DNA of 64,000 nucleotides from Shinella fusca (GCF_014203155.1 NZ_JACHIK010000015.1:1-64000); one strand, 5' to 3'. Positions 38,078-48,697 are shown, counted from the first letter of the stretch. Numbers and translations: made by a program. The notes: generated from the letters alone by a model not told the origin.

Positions 38078-41000
38078 CGAGGAGCGCCCCGCCTCCGCCG
38101 ACCCGGCCGCCTGGCTGAGCTGGACGTCCGAGAAACAGGCGACGGCCTCCGATCCCGGCCGCTCGGCCTGGGTTTCGGCCAATGCCGGCTCGGGCAAGAC
38201 CCATGTGCTGACGCAGCGCGTCATCCGCCTGCTGCTCGCCGGCTGCCGGCCTTCGGCGATCCTCTGCCTCACCTATACCAAGGCGGCGGCCTCGGAAATG
38301 TCGAACCGCGTCTTCGAGCGGCTGGCCGAATGGGCAACGCTCTCCGACGCGGAATTGTCCGGACGCGTGGCCGCCATCGAGGGCAAGGCGCCGGACCTCT
38401 TCAAGCTCGCCGAGGCGCGCCGGCTCTTCGCCCGGGCGCTCGAAACGCCGGGCGGCCTGAAGATCCAGACCATCCACGCCTTCTGCGAGGCGCTGCTGCA
38501 CCAGTTCCCGCTGGAGGCGAACGTCGCCGGGCACTTTTCGGTGCTCGACGACCGGGCGGCGGCCGTGCTCCTCGCCGATGCCCGCCGCACGCTCCTGACC
38601 GCCACGGCCAGCGAGGACGACGCGGCGCTGGCCGACGCCTTCGCCACCGTGCTCGACATCGCCGACGACACCGGGCTGGAACGGCTGATCTCCGAGATCG
38701 TCGCAAGCCGCGGGCCGATCCGCGATTTCCTCGACGGTGCCGCGAAGGCGGGCGGCGTGGACGCCGTTCTGCGCCGGGAGACCGGGCTCGACCCGCAGGA
38801 GACGGCAGACGATATCCTCGCCGCCTTCTGGCCGCTCGACGGGCTGCAGGGCGACGTGCTCGAAGCCTATCTCTCCGCTGCCGAGACATTCGGCAGCGAC
38901 ACGGTGAAGACATCGGCGGCCGGTTTCCGCTCCGCAAGCGGGCTCACCGATGCCGAAGCGCGCCGCGCCCTGCTTCATTCCCTGTTCTTCACGAAAGACG
39001 GGGCACCCAAGAAGATCGGCACCGCCTTCTTCTCCGCCGTGTTAAAAAAGCAATTCCCGCATTTCGAAACGCCGCTTCTCACCGCACAGGCCCATGTGAT
39101 CGCCTGCACCGACCGGCTACGGCGGTTTCGCATGTATGAGGCGACGCGCGCGGCGCTCACCATCGCCGAGCGGCTGATCGGCGATTACGAGGACCTGAAG
39201 CGCACGCGCAGCCTGCTCGACTTCGACGACCTGATCGACCGCACGGCGCAGCTCCTGACGCGCGAGAAGGTGAGCGCCTGGGTGCACTACAAGCTCGACC
39301 AGGGCATCGACCATATCCTCGTCGACGAGGCGCAGGACACGAGCCCCCGGCAATGGCAGATCGTCAGGGCGCTGACCGACGATTTCTTCGCCGGCGAAAC
39401 GGCGAGGGTCGCCGGGCGAACGATCTTCGCCGTAGGCGACGAGAAGCAGTCGATCTACTCCTTCCAGGGCGCGCGGCCGGAGCGCTTTGCGGAAGAAGGA
39501 CGCGAGGTCGCGCGACGCACGCGGGCGGCCGAGGCCGCCTTCAGCCCGATCCGGCTTCTCCTATCCTTCCGCTCGACGCGGGACGTGCTTTCGGCCGTCG
39601 ACCGGGTCTTCCTCGATCCCGCCAATGCGCGCGGCCTGTCGCCGGACGGCGGCGAGATCGTCCATGCCTCCAACCGCGGGCGCGAGCCGGGCGCGGTCGA
39701 CATCTGGGAGGTGATCGCCGCCCCGCCGGGCCTCGACGAAGAGGACTGGACAGCGCCCTTCGACGCGGTGGCGGAAGAGGCGCCGATCAACGTTCTCGCC
39801 CGGCGCATCGCCGATACGCTCGCCGCCTGGATCGGCAGGGAGACGGTGACGGAAAAGGGCGAGGCGCGGCCGATGGCGCCGGGCGACATCATCGTGCTGG
39901 TGCGCAAGCGCGACGCCTTCGTCAATGCACTGACGCGCACCTTGAAGCAGCGGCACGACCTGCCCGTCGCCGGTGCCGACCGGCTGGTGCTGACCAAGCA
40001 CATCGCCGTGCAGGACCTCGTGGCGCTCGGCCGCTTCGCCGTGCTGCCGGAGGACGACCTGTCACTGGCCGCGCTCCTGAAAAGCCCGCTCTTTTCCCTT
40101 GACGAGGATACCCTCTTCGACCTTGCCGCCCGGCGCGGCGCGCGCCAGAGCCTGTGGACGCGGCTGCGCGAGACGGCCGAGCTCGCCTCCGTCGTCCGCC
40201 GGCTGGAGGAAATCCTGCGGGATGCGGAAGGCCAGTCCGTGCACGATTTCTACGCCCGCATCCTCGGAGCCGGCGGCGGGCGGCGGGCCTTCCTCGCCAG
40301 GCTCGGCACGGAGGCCGGCGAGATCATCGACGAGTTCCTGACCTTCGCGCTGGACCAGGAGGAGAACGGCCTTCCGGGCCTGCAGGCCTTCGTCTCGACG
40401 CTGGAGCTGGAAGCCCCGACCGTCAAGCGCGAGCAGGACAAGGCGCGCGGCGAGATCCGCATCATGACGGTGCATGCCGCCAAGGGGCTGGAGGCGCCGG
40501 TCGTCTTCCTCGTGGACGGCGGGGCGAAGCCGTTCAGCCACAGCCACATGCCGCAGTTGCGCTTCCTCGCAACGCCCGGCCTTGCCGGCGGCCTGCCGGC
40601 CTGGCTGCCGCTCAAGGATTTCGCCAATGCGCTGACCGAGGCGGACGCCGAGCGCATCAAGGCCGGCGCGGAGGAGGAATATCGCCGGCTGCTCTACGTG
40701 GCGATGACCCGCGCGGCCGATCGGCTGGTCGTCTGCGGCTATCGCGGCAAGCAGGAAAACAAGGACACCTGGCACCAGATGATCGCCGCGGCGCTTTCGG
40801 CCGACGCGGAACGCTGCACCGCGACGACCTTCTCGACGCGCAGCGAGAGCTGGCAGGGTTTCGCCTGGCGCGAGGCGGGTGCGGCAACGGCGGACGAGGT
40901 CACGGCGGCGGCCGTTGCGGAGAAGCCGGAGGTGCAGCTTCCCGAAGCGCTCGGGCGGCCGCTTCCCCCGCAGCGCGCGCTACCGCGGCCGCTCAGCCCC

Positions 41001-41615
41001 TCGGGTGCGGCGGCGGTGATCGAGACGGATGCGGCGGACCTTCTCGTGCCCTCGGCGCTCTTCGGCAGGAAGGGCGGCGCCCCGGGCACCGGCCTTGCGC
41101 TGGAGCGCGGGCGCATCCTCCACCGCTTCCTGCAGGTGTTGCCGGCCTTCGATCCCGCGGAACGGCCGGCGGCGGCGCGGCGCTATCTCGAGCGCGCGGC
41201 CGCGGCCTGGCCGGAGAGCGCGCGGGCCTCGCTGGTTGCGGCGGCGCTTGCGGTGATCGACGACGGAAGCCTTGCCGCGATCTTCTCGCCGGCCGCGCGG
41301 GCGGAAGTGTCGATCATGGGCACGCTGCGGCTCGGCAGCCGCGAATTCGCGGTGTCGGGCCGCATCGACCGGATGGTGGTGACGGACAGCGCCGTGGAGA
41401 TCGTCGATTTCAAGACGAACCGCGTGCCGCCCGCCTCGCCCGGCGACATCCCCTTCGAGCACCGGGCACAGCTTGCGATCTACCGGGCGATCCTCGGCCC
41501 GCTCTATCCGGACAAGGAAATCCGCTGCGGGCTGATCTACACGGAGGCGGCGAAAACCTACTGGCTGGAGCCCGCCCGGATGGACGCGAGCCTTGCCGAA
41601 CTCACGGCAAAGTGA
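38070..41615 (+). CDS. addA: Double-strand break repair helicase-nuclease AddA
   Basis: A 1181-residue UvrD-type helicase with a C-terminal RecB-family nuclease. Walker A AGSGKT is at 39-44, motif II is VDEAQDTSPRQW, motif VI MTRAADRLVVCG, and the nuclease motif VEIVDFKTN (Asp1113) lies near the end. GGAG precedes the ATG, which overlaps the end of addB. It forms AddAB with addB; together they do the work of RecBCD. Confidence 0.96.
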   Translation: MLDEERPASADPAAWLSWTSEKQATASDPGRSAWVSANAGSGKTHVLTQRVIRLLLAGCRPSAILCLTYTKAAASEMSNRVFERLAEWATLSDAELSGRVAAIEGKAPDLFKLAEARRLFARALETPGGLKIQTIHAFCEALLHQFPLEANVAGHFSVLDDRAAAVLLADARRTLLTATASEDDAALADAFATVLDIADDTGLERLISEIVASRGPIRDFLDGAAKAGGVDAVLRRETGLDPQETADDILAAFWPLDGLQGDVLEAYLSAAETFGSDTVKTSAAGFRSASGLTDAEARRALLHSLFFTKDGAPKKIGTAFFSAVLKKQFPHFETPLLTAQAHVIACTDRLRRFRMYEATRAALTIAERLIGDYEDLKRTRSLLDFDDLIDRTAQLLTREKVSAWVHYKLDQGIDHILVDEAQDTSPRQWQIVRALTDDFFAGETARVAGRTIFAVGDEKQSIYSFQGARPERFAEEGREVARRTRAAEAAFSPIRLLLSFRSTRDVLSAVDRVFLDPANARGLSPDGGEIVHASNRGREPGAVDIWEVIAAPPGLDEEDWTAPFDAVAEEAPINVLARRIADTLAAWIGRETVTEKGEARPMAPGDIIVLVRKRDAFVNALTRTLKQRHDLPVAGADRLVLTKHIAVQDLVALGRFAVLPEDDLSLAALLKSPLFSLDEDTLFDLAARRGARQSLWTRLRETAELASVVRRLEEILRDAEGQSVHDFYARILGAGGGRRAFLARLGTEAGEIIDEFLTFALDQEENGLPGLQAFVSTLELEAPTVKREQDKARGEIRIMTVHAAKGLEAPVVFLVDGGAKPFSHSHMPQLRFLATPGLAGGLPAWLPLKDFANALTEADAERIKAGAEEEYRRLLYVAMTRAADRLVVCGYRGKQENKDTWHQMIAAALSADAERCTATTFSTRSESWQGFAWREAGAATADEVTAAAVAEKPEVQLPEALGRPLPPQRALPRPLSPSGAAAVIETDAADLLVPSALFGRKGGAPGTGLALERGRILHRFLQVLPAFDPAERPAAARRYLERAAAAWPESARASLVAAALAVIDDGSLAAIFSPAARAEVSIMGTLRLGSREFAVSGRIDRMVVTDSAVEIVDFKTNRVPPASPGDIPFEHRAQLAIYRAILGPLYPDKEIRCGLIYTEAAKTYWLEPARMDASLAELTAK

Positions 41616-41649
41616 GATACCGGACGGGACGATCCGCTATCGGCCGGGG

Positions 41650-41679
41650 TTGAAACCGGGGGCCGGCGGCATCACATTT
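41650..41679 (+). promoter_or_regulatory. Candidate trxA promoter
   Basis: TTGAAA (41650-41655) and CACATTT about 17 bases downstream lie 30-60 bases before the trxA ATG. The pair recalls an RpoH-type promoter (CTTGAA...CCATNT), which would suit thioredoxin, but the match is imperfect. Confidence 0.3.
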
Positions 41680-41710
41680 CAGGTAACAATCACCGTTCAA
41701 GGAGAGCCTC

Positions 41711-42031
41711 ATGGCTACCGTAAAAGTCGACCAGTCCAATTTCGAGGCCGAAGTGCTGAATTCCGCAGAGCCGGTCGTCGTGGATTTCTGGGCCGAATGG
41801 TGCGGCCCGTGCAAGATGATCGCGCCCGCCCTCGAAGAAATCTCCTCGGAGCTTGCCGGCAAGGTGAAGGTCGCCAAGCTGAACATCGACGAGAACCCGG
41901 AACTGGCCGCCAAGTTCGGCGTGCGCTCGATCCCGACGCTCGCCATGTTCAAGGGCGGCGAAGTCGCCGACATCAAGGTCGGCGCGGCCCCGAAGACCGC
42001 CCTCTCCTCCTGGATTTCCAGCGCCGCCTGA
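41711..42031 (+). CDS. trxA: Thioredoxin 1
   Basis: A 106-residue classical thioredoxin with active site WCGPCK (Cys31, Cys34), cis-proline in RSIPTLAMF, and no signal peptide, so cytoplasmic. Strong AAGGAGAG ribosome-binding site. It follows addA after 95 bases and has its own terminator. Confidence 0.97.
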   Translation: MATVKVDQSNFEAEVLNSAEPVVVDFWAEWCGPCKMIAPALEEISSELAGKVKVAKLNIDENPELAAKFGVRSIPTLAMFKGGEVADIKVGAAPKTALSSWISSAA

Positions 42032-42053
42032 TCGGCCGGAACCGGACCAGATC

Positions 42054-42079
42054 AAGCCCGGCCTCGTGCCGGGCTTTTT
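42054..42079 (+). terminator. Rho-independent terminator of trxA
   Basis: AAGCCCGGC pairs with GCCGGGCTT around a five-base loop and runs into TTT; it lies between the convergent trxA and folC, with the folC stop six bases on. Confidence 0.85.
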
Positions 42080-42084
42080 GTTTG

Positions 42085-43428
42085 TCAGGTCGGCGGCGTG
42101 CCGTTGTCGGCAAGGACGTCGCCGACGAGGTAGAGCGAGCCGCCGATCAGGATGCGCGGCGGCACCGCGTCTTCGGCGGTGATGCGGCTGATCTCGGCAA
42201 GGGCGTCGGCGACCGACGACAGGGGCTCGACGTCGAGCCCGGCGCGGGCGGCATCGCCCGCCAACGCCACCGGGTCGAGCCCGGCATCGGAGCCGCGGAT
42301 CGGCACCGTGAAGACCCGCTCGGCAAGGCCGCCGAAAGGCTCGAAATAGCCGACCGGATCCTTCGTGTTGATCATGCCGGTGACGAGGAAGAGCGGACGC
42401 GCATCGCGCTCCTCGAAACTCGCCATGGTCTCGGCGATCACCTGGCCGGCGCCGGGATTGTGGCCGCCGTCGACCCAGATCTCGCTGCCGCGCGGGGCAA
42501 GCCGCGCCAGGGCGCCGTCCGTCAGCCGCTGCAGGCGGCCCGGCCATTCGACATGGGCAAGGCCGATTTCCATAGCATGCTCTGTAACCGCAAGGCCGGC
42601 CGCCTTGACCGCGCGGATCGCCGCGGCGGCGTTGGCATATTGGTGGCGGCCCGGCAGGCGCGGCAAGGGGAGGTCGGCAAGGCCGAACTCGTCCTGGTAG
42701 ACGAGGCGGCCATATTCCTCATGCGCCATGAAATCCTGGCCATAGACGGTATAGGGGCAGCCGAGCCGTTCGGCGGTCTCGATCAGCACGTCGCGGGCGG
42801 CATCCTCCGTCTGGAAGCCGATGACGACGGGCACGCCGCGCTTCATGATGCCGGCCTTTTCGGCGGCGATCAGCTCCACCCGGTCGCCGAGATAGGCCTG
42901 ATGGTCGAGCGAGATCGGCATGATGATGGAGACGGCGGGATGCGGAATGACGTTCGTCGCGTCGAAGCGCCCGCCAAGGCCGACCTCGATGATCGCGACA
43001 TCCGCTGGATGCTCGGAAAAGAGCAGGAAGGTGACGGCCGTCAGGATCTCGAAGACGGTGATCTTCTGCCCGCCATTGGCCGCCGCCACGCGGCGCACGG
43101 CATCGGCAAGGACCGCGTCCTCCACGAACTGCCCGCGCCCGCCCGCAACGCCGAGGCGGTAGCGCTCGTGCCAGTTGACGAGATGGGGCGAGGTGTGGAC
43201 GTGGACGGCAAGGCCCGCCGCTTCGAGGATCGAGCGGCAGAAGGCCGAGACCGAACCCTTGCCGTTGGTGCCGGCCACATGGATGACCGGCGGCAGCTTG
43301 AGGTGCGGATCGCCGAGCGCGGCGAGCAGCCGCGTGATGCGGTCCAGCGAAAGATCGAACCCCTTGGGATGGAGCGCGAGAAGCTTCTCGATCTCCGTTG
43401 CCGCTTCGCTGGCCGCCACGCTCACCAT
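42085..43428 (-). CDS. folC: Bifunctional folylpolyglutamate synthase/dihydrofolate synthase
   Basis: A 447-residue Mur-ligase-type enzyme adding glutamates to folates. The ATP loop HVAGTNGKGSVSAF is near residue 50, and the later GGRFDATNV and DGGHNPGA motifs of the family are present. It is the last gene of trpF-trpB-trpA-accD-folC; one base separates its start from the accD stop. Confidence 0.96.
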   Translation of the reverse strand: MVSVAASEAATEIEKLLALHPKGFDLSLDRITRLLAALGDPHLKLPPVIHVAGTNGKGSVSAFCRSILEAAGLAVHVHTSPHLVNWHERYRLGVAGGRGQFVEDAVLADAVRRVAAANGGQKITVFEILTAVTFLLFSEHPADVAIIEVGLGGRFDATNVIPHPAVSIIMPISLDHQAYLGDRVELIAAEKAGIMKRGVPVVIGFQTEDAARDVLIETAERLGCPYTVYGQDFMAHEEYGRLVYQDEFGLADLPLPRLPGRHQYANAAAAIRAVKAAGLAVTEHAMEIGLAHVEWPGRLQRLTDGALARLAPRGSEIWVDGGHNPGAGQVIAETMASFEERDARPLFLVTGMINTKDPVGYFEPFGGLAERVFTVPIRGSDAGLDPVALAGDAARAGLDVEPLSSVADALAEISRITAEDAVPPRILIGGSLYLVGDVLADNGTPPT

Positions 43429-43429
43429 G

Positions 43430-44335
43430 TCACTGGGCCGCGATGGCGATGACGTCGTTCGTCGCCGGGGCCGCAGCCGCCGGCTTCTTCATCAGGATCT
43501 TCAGAAGGCGGGCGAGCGTATCGGGAATGTCATGGCGCTTGACGACCATGTCGACCATGCCGTGCTCCTGAAGGTATTCCGACGTCTGGAAGCCTTCGGG
43601 AAGCTTTTCGCGGATGGTCTGCTCGATGACGCGCTTGCCGGCAAAGCAGATTTCCGCGCCCGGCTCGGCGAGGTGGATATCGCCCAGCATGGCGTAGGAG
43701 GCCGTCACACCGCCCGTCGTCGGGTTGGTGAGGACGACGATATAGGGCAGGCCCGCTTCCTTCAGCATTTCCACGGCAACCGTGGTGCGCGGAAGCTGCA
43801 TCAGCGAGAGGATGCCTTCCTGCATGCGCGCGCCGCCCGAGGCGGGGAACATGACGAGCGGGCACTTTTCCGCGATGGCGCGCTCGAAGGCCTTGATGAT
43901 CGCCTCGCCGGCGGCGATGCCGAGCGAGCCGCCCATGAAGGCGAATTCATGCACGACGGCGACGAGCTTGACGCCGCGCACCTTGCCGACGCCGCCGACG
44001 ATCGTGTCTTCCAGCTCCGTCTTGGCGCGGCTGTCGCGCAGGCGATCGGTATATTTCTTCGAATCGCGGAACTTCAGCGGGTCCTGCGCCACCTTCGGCT
44101 GCTGCAGGGCCTCGTAGACGCCGTCGTCGAAGAGGTCCCGGAGGCGGGCCTTCGCCGGCATTTTCATGTGGTAGCCCGAGGCCGGGATGACCCACTTGTT
44201 CTCCTCGAGATCGCGGTGGAACACCATCTCGCCGGTTTCCGGGCATTTGATCCAGAGGTTTTCCGGTACATCCCGGTTGGGACGGCCGAGCATCGAGTTG
44301 ATCTTCGGCCGAACGTAGTTCGTGATCCAGTTCAC
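43430..44335 (-). CDS. accD: Acetyl-CoA carboxylase carboxyltransferase subunit beta
   Basis: A 301-residue AccD of the four-subunit acetyl-CoA carboxylase, first step of fatty acid synthesis. The crotonase-like carboxyltransferase core ([33 protein letters not shown]) is intact. The N-terminal zinc ribbon is degenerate: only Cys31 (WIKCPETG) of the four zinc cysteines remains, and the second pair is replaced by IPASGYH. From memory this loss is shared by rhizobial AccD proteins, so it is not damage. It lies between trpA and folC. Confidence 0.96.
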   Translation of the reverse strand: MNWITNYVRPKINSMLGRPNRDVPENLWIKCPETGEMVFHRDLEENKWVIPASGYHMKMPAKARLRDLFDDGVYEALQQPKVAQDPLKFRDSKKYTDRLRDSRAKTELEDTIVGGVGKVRGVKLVAVVHEFAFMGGSLGIAAGEAIIKAFERAIAEKCPLVMFPASGGARMQEGILSLMQLPRTTVAVEMLKEAGLPYIVVLTNPTTGGVTASYAMLGDIHLAEPGAEICFAGKRVIEQTIREKLPEGFQTSEYLQEHGMVDMVVKRHDIPDTLARLLKILMKKPAAAAPATNDVIAIAAQ

Positions 44336-44374
44336 GGTCTAGACTCCCGTTCCAATCGTTCCCATGTGGGAACT

Positions 44375-45214
44375 TTACTCCGCCGCCGCAAGGCGCGACG
44401 CACGCACGCCCGATGCGAGGCTCATGACCAGCGTTTCGACACCGGCGACGGTGGCGGCGCTCGCCTTGCCGTCCGCCGTCAGGCTGGAGGCGATCTGGTT
44501 GACGATGGCGGTGCCGACGACGACGCCGTCCGCCGAGGCGCCGATGGCGCGGGCATGCTCGGCCGTCTTGACGCCGAAGCCGACGCAGACCGGCAACCCG
44601 GTATGCGCCTTGATGCGCCCGACCGCGCTGCCGATCACCGACGGATCCGGCAGGGCCGAGCCGGTGATGCCGTTCATCGAGACATAGTAGACGAAGCCGG
44701 AGGTGTTCTTCAGCACGGCCGGCAGGCGCTTCTCATCGGTCGTCGGCGTGGCGAGACGGATGAAGTTGATGCCCTTTGCGACGGCCGGGATGCACAGCTC
44801 GTCGTCCATTTCCGGCGGCAGGTCGACGACGATAAGGCCGTCGATGCCGGCTTCCAGCGCATCGTCGAGGAAACGGTCGACGCCGTAGATATAGATCGGA
44901 TTGTAGTAGCCCATCAGCACGATCGGCGTCGCGTCGTCGTCCTTGCGGAAGTCGCGGGCCATCTGCAGGGTCTTGGCGAGCGTCTGGCCGCCGGCAAGCG
45001 CGCGCTGGCCGGCAAGCTGGATCGCCGGGCCGTCGGCCATCGGGTCGGAGAAGGGCATGCCGAGCTCGATGACGTCGGCGCCGGCCTTCGGCAGCGCCTT
45101 CATGATCTCCAGCGAGCTGGCATAATCCGGATCGCCGCCCATGAAATAGGTGACGAGCGCCGGGCGGCCCTCGGCGGCAAGATCCGCAAAGCGTTTGTCC
45201 ATGCGTGCGGTCAT
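44375..45214 (-). CDS. trpA: Tryptophan synthase alpha chain
   Basis: A 279-residue barrel that cleaves indole-3-glycerol phosphate. Catalytic Glu in [15 protein letters not shown], catalytic Asp in IVVDLPPE, and phosphate loop GFGVKT are present. It starts five bases after the trpB stop. Confidence 0.97.
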   Translation of the reverse strand: MTARMDKRFADLAAEGRPALVTYFMGGDPDYASSLEIMKALPKAGADVIELGMPFSDPMADGPAIQLAGQRALAGGQTLAKTLQMARDFRKDDDATPIVLMGYYNPIYIYGVDRFLDDALEAGIDGLIVVDLPPEMDDELCIPAVAKGINFIRLATPTTDEKRLPAVLKNTSGFVYYVSMNGITGSALPDPSVIGSAVGRIKAHTGLPVCVGFGVKTAEHARAIGASADGVVVGTAIVNQIASSLTADGKASAATVAGVETLVMSLASGVRASRLAAAE

Positions 45215-45218
45215 AGTC

Positions 45219-46439
45219 TCAAAGCTCCATGCCGAGGATCTTGCCGACGGTGAAGATATCCTTGTCGCCGCGGCCGGAGAGGTTCATCACGATGATCTGG
45301 TCCTTGCGCATCTTCGGCGCGCGCTTGATTACTTCGGCGACGGCATGGCTCGGCTCCAGCGCCGGGATGATGCCTTCGAGCTTCGTCAGGAGCTGGAAGG
45401 CTTCCAGCGCCTCGTCGTCCATGATCGGCACGTATTCGGCGCGGCCGGTATCGTGCAGCCAGGCGTGCTCGGGGCCGATGCCGGGATAATCGAGGCCGGC
45501 GGAGATGGAATGGCCTTCCTTGATCTGGCCGTCCGCATCCTGCAGCAGGTAGGTGCGGTTGCCGTGGAGGACGCCCGGGGAGCCGGCGGTCAGCGAGGCG
45601 CAATGCTCCTCGCCGTCAAGGCCCTTGCCGCCGGCTTCGACGCCGACGATCTGCACGTCCTTGTCGTCGAGGAACGGGTGGAAGATGCCGATGGCGTTGG
45701 AGCCGCCGCCGACGGCAGCGATCACCATGTCCGGCAGGCGGCCTTCGGCGGCGAGGATCTGCTCGCGGGCCTCCTGGCCGATCACCGCCTGGAAATCGCG
45801 CACCAGCTCCGGATAGGGATGCGGGCCAGCGGCCGTGCCGATCAGGTAATAAGTGTCGTCGACATTTGTGACCCAGTCGCGCAGCGCCTCGTTCATGGCG
45901 TCCTTCAGCGTGCCGCTGCCGGCCGTGACGGGCTTCACCTCGGCACCGAGCAGCTTCATGCGGAAGACGTTCGGCGCCTGGCGCTCGACGTCCGTCGCAC
46001 CCATGTAGACAACGCAGGGCAGGCCGAAGCGGGCAGCGACGGTGGCCGAGGCGACGCCATGCTGGCCGGCGCCGGTTTCCGCGATGATGCGCGTCTTGCC
46101 CATGCGCCGGGCAAGCAGAATCTGGCCGATGCAGTTGTTGATCTTGTGCGAGCCGGTGTGATTCAGCTCCTCGCGCTTGAAATAGATCTTCGCGCCGCCG
46201 AGATGCTGCGTCAGGCGTTCGGCATAATAAAGCGGGCTCGGGCGGCCGATATAGTGGGCGCCGAGGTCCTTCAGCTCCGCCTGGAAGGCGGGATCGGTCT
46301 TCGCCTTGTTCCACTCGGCCTGCAGGTCGAGGATCAGCGGCATCAGGGTTTCGGCAACGAAACGGCCGCCGAAGATGCCGAAACGGCCGTCCTCGTCCGG
46401 GCCTTCGCGGAACGAATTGAGGTTGATTGGCTGGTTCAC
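45219..46439 (-). CDS. trpB: Tryptophan synthase beta chain
   Basis: A 406-residue PLP enzyme joining indole and serine. The PLP lysine is in [11 protein letters not shown] and the phosphate-binding GGGSNAIG is present. GTG start overlapping the trpF stop by four bases (GTGA), so translation is coupled. Confidence 0.98.
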   Translation of the reverse strand: MNQPINLNSFREGPDEDGRFGIFGGRFVAETLMPLILDLQAEWNKAKTDPAFQAELKDLGAHYIGRPSPLYYAERLTQHLGGAKIYFKREELNHTGSHKINNCIGQILLARRMGKTRIIAETGAGQHGVASATVAARFGLPCVVYMGATDVERQAPNVFRMKLLGAEVKPVTAGSGTLKDAMNEALRDWVTNVDDTYYLIGTAAGPHPYPELVRDFQAVIGQEAREQILAAEGRLPDMVIAAVGGGSNAIGIFHPFLDDKDVQIVGVEAGGKGLDGEEHCASLTAGSPGVLHGNRTYLLQDADGQIKEGHSISAGLDYPGIGPEHAWLHDTGRAEYVPIMDDEALEAFQLLTKLEGIIPALEPSHAVAEVIKRAPKMRKDQIIVMNLSGRGDKDIFTVGKILGMEL

Positions 46440-47107
46440 GTATCGCTCCCTGCGGCGGCCTCGAATTCCGCCTTTCGTGCCGCTTCAAAAAACGCTTCCA
46501 TCAGGCCGAGATCCTTGACGCCCGGTGCGCTCTCGACCCCGGAACTGACGTCGATGCCCGGTGCGCCGGTGAGCCGGATGGCTTCGGCGATGTTATCCTT
46601 GTTCAGCCCACCGGAAAGCATGTAATCGACGCTTCCGTCAAGCAGATGCATGAGTTTCCAGTCGAAGGAGACGCCGTTGCCGCCCGGAAGCTCGGAGCCT
46701 GCCGGCGGCTTGGCATCGAAGAGAAAACGGTCGGCGATGCCGATATAGGGATCGATCCTCTTCAGATCGTCCGCCTCGCGCACCGAAAAGGCCTTCATGA
46801 CGGGCAGGCCGTAGACCGCCTTGACGGTCAAAAGCCGCTCCGGGCTCTCCTTGCCGTGCAGTTGCAGGATATCGGGCGAAACCTCGTGGGCGATCTCGTC
46901 GAGCAGGTCGCTGTCGGCATCCACGGTGACGGCAACGACCTTCGCACGGCCGCGAATGCGCGCAGCAAGGCGGCCCGCGTCGGACGGCTCGATATTGCGC
47001 GGGCTTTTCGGAAAGAAGATGAAGCCGATATGGCTCGCGCCGAGCGCGACCGCCCTGTCGACGGCCTCCTCGGTCTTCAGCCCGCAGATCTTGATGTCCA
47101 GTCTCAT
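46436..47107 (-). CDS. trpF: Phosphoribosylanthranilate isomerase
   Basis: A 223-residue barrel with catalytic Cys in IKICGLKT and Asp in VTVDADSD. The ATG at 47107 gives the family N-terminus (MRLDIKICG); the frame runs on upstream without support. No strong Shine-Dalgarno is visible. First gene of trpFBA-accD-folC; trpEGDC must lie elsewhere. Confidence 0.95.
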   Translation of the reverse strand: MRLDIKICGLKTEEAVDRAVALGASHIGFIFFPKSPRNIEPSDAGRLAARIRGRAKVVAVTVDADSDLLDEIAHEVSPDILQLHGKESPERLLTVKAVYGLPVMKAFSVREADDLKRIDPYIGIADRFLFDAKPPAGSELPGGNGVSFDWKLMHLLDGSVDYMLSGGLNKDNIAEAIRLTGAPGIDVSSGVESAPGVKDLGLMEAFFEAARKAEFEAAAGSDT

Positions 47108-47177
47108 GGCGGAGGAAGTTGCACGAATCACCGGAAGAGTCGAGCCGAAAGACGGCGGCAATGGGTCCGTCGCCGCC

Positions 47178-47939
47178 TCAGCCGAAGTCCACGGCATGCA
47201 GCAGGCTGCCGTTGCGCTTCAACCAGCGCTTAGCCTCCTCCGTCGCCGGGCAGAGCCTTTCGCAGAGCGCCCAGAAGGCAGGGCTGTGGTTCATTTCGGT
47301 GAGATGCGCCACCTCATGGGCGGCGAGATAGTCGATGACATGGGGCGGAGCCATGGCAATGCGCCAGGAGAAGCTGAGCGCGCCATCGGCCGAGCAGGAG
47401 CCCCAGCGGCTGCGCGTATCGCGCAGCGTCAGGGATTTCACCTTCCTGCCGCTGCGGCCGGTATGGACGGCAACGAGGCGCTCCAGCTCCAGCCGCGCCT
47501 CCTTCTTGAGGAAATCGCAGATGCGGCGGGGGATGCTCTCCTCCATGCCGCCGACGCGCAGCACCGCCTCGTCGTCGACGACGACGGCCTCCGTCAGCCC
47601 GCGCAGCCGGCCCGTCGCCTCGATGCGGTGGGCGGTGCCGCGGATCATCACATAGCCGCCATCGGCCAGTTCGTTCGTCGTGCGGAATTTCGCAAGCTTC
47701 GTCATCAGCCAGCCCTGATGACGGTCGAGGAAATCGCGGATATCGCGCTCGGCAAGGCCGTTCGGCACCGTCATGCGCAACGCCCGGCCGCCCGGCTCGA
47801 TGCGCAGCGTCAGGCGCGTCGCGCGAAAATCCCGCCGGATGGTGAGCGGCAGGCGCCGGCCATTGACGTCGATCTCGCGCCTCTCCGGCGGAGGCGGCGT
47901 CTTCAGGGCCTTTCGGGGCTTGCGAAGGGACGGGAACAT
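47178..47939 (-). CDS. SprT/YgjP-type zinc metallopeptidase-like protein
   Basis: A 253-residue protein of the YgjP (DUF45) family. The zinc site HEVAH is in LAAHEVAHLTEMNHS, with a third histidine in NHSPAFW, and RDTRSRWGSCS is the family hallmark. Its substrate is unknown. I start at the ATG at 47939, preceded by AAAGG; another ATG four codons earlier is possible. It is upstream of trpF on the same strand with 70 bases between. Confidence 0.85.
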   Translation of the reverse strand: MFPSLRKPRKALKTPPPPERREIDVNGRRLPLTIRRDFRATRLTLRIEPGGRALRMTVPNGLAERDIRDFLDRHQGWLMTKLAKFRTTNELADGGYVMIRGTAHRIEATGRLRGLTEAVVVDDEAVLRVGGMEESIPRRICDFLKKEARLELERLVAVHTGRSGRKVKSLTLRDTRSRWGSCSADGALSFSWRIAMAPPHVIDYLAAHEVAHLTEMNHSPAFWALCERLCPATEEAKRWLKRNGSLLHAVDFG

Positions 47940-48041
47940 GCTGCCTTTCATAGCCGATTCGGTGCAGGCTGAAACGCTTCAACGAAAAACCGGCGCGGGA
48001 AGGCGCCGGTTGATCTTCCGTGGTTGCCCGCTTCCCTCTCC

Positions 48042-48119
48042 TCGTCATGGTCGGGCTTGACCCGACCATCCATGCCGCGGGTGAGGCGGTGGATCCTCGG
48101 GTCAAGCCCGAGGATGACG
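48042..48119. repeat. REP-like mirrored inverted-repeat element, copy 2 (opposite orientation)
   Basis: Left arm (48042-48072) centred on GGTCGGGCTTGACCCGACC, right arm (48090-48119) centred on CTCGGGTCAAGCCCGAG. The two arms are those of the element at 6481-6559 in swapped order, so this is the same element inverted; outer CGTCA/TGACG ends are kept. It lies between the end of the DUF2852 gene and the start of the YgjP-type gene. Confidence 0.85.
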
Positions 48120-48131
48120 GAGAGGGCGGGA

Positions 48132-48569
48132 TTAGTTCGCCGGGAAACCCGGGACGTCGCCTTTGCCTTCGGCCCGGCGTTCGCGCATGAAGCGGTCGAA
48201 TTCCTCCTGGTCCTTGGCGCGGCGCAGTTCGCGGACATAGGCGTCGAATTCCTCGCGCATCTCGTCCAGCTTGCGGCGTTCCTCGTCGAGGCGGGCGAGC
48301 TCGGCGTCACGCCAGTCGTCGAAGGCGCCATTGCCGGTGGCGTTGCGGAAGGGATGACGGCCGCGGCCGCCGCGGAACCTGCCGCGGCAGGAGGCGAACA
48401 TGCCGTCCACGGTGTCGTTGGCGTCTTTCTTGAAGGTTTTCAGGCGGTCGCCGAAGACGATGTAGGCGAGCATGGCAAGGCCGAGCGGCCAGAACACCAC
48501 GAAGCCCAGCACCATCAGGGCGATGGTCGCAGGCGTCCAGTCCGGACGGATCAGTGCTGACTGGTTCAT
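48132..48569 (-). CDS. DUF2852 domain-containing membrane protein
   Basis: A 145-residue protein with one N-terminal membrane segment (IALMVLGFVVFWPLGLAMLAYIVF), a basic glycine/arginine-rich loop, and a long charged helix (about residues 80-140, rich in E, R and D) likely to form a coiled coil. It matches DUF2852, common in Rhizobiales and of unknown function. AGGAAG lies eight bases before the ATG. Confidence 0.8.
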   Translation of the reverse strand: MNQSALIRPDWTPATIALMVLGFVVFWPLGLAMLAYIVFGDRLKTFKKDANDTVDGMFASCRGRFRGGRGRHPFRNATGNGAFDDWRDAELARLDEERRKLDEMREEFDAYVRELRRAKDQEEFDRFMRERRAEGKGDVPGFPAN

Positions 48570-48697
48570 GTGCAATCTTCCTCACGATCGGCGGAAACCA
48601 CCCCGGTTTCCGGTGAATCCGATGTGGGCAGAGCGCCGGGCACGTTCAAGGCAAGACGCCCGGAATTCGGGCAAGTGCCTGAAACGGGCCCGGAAAA

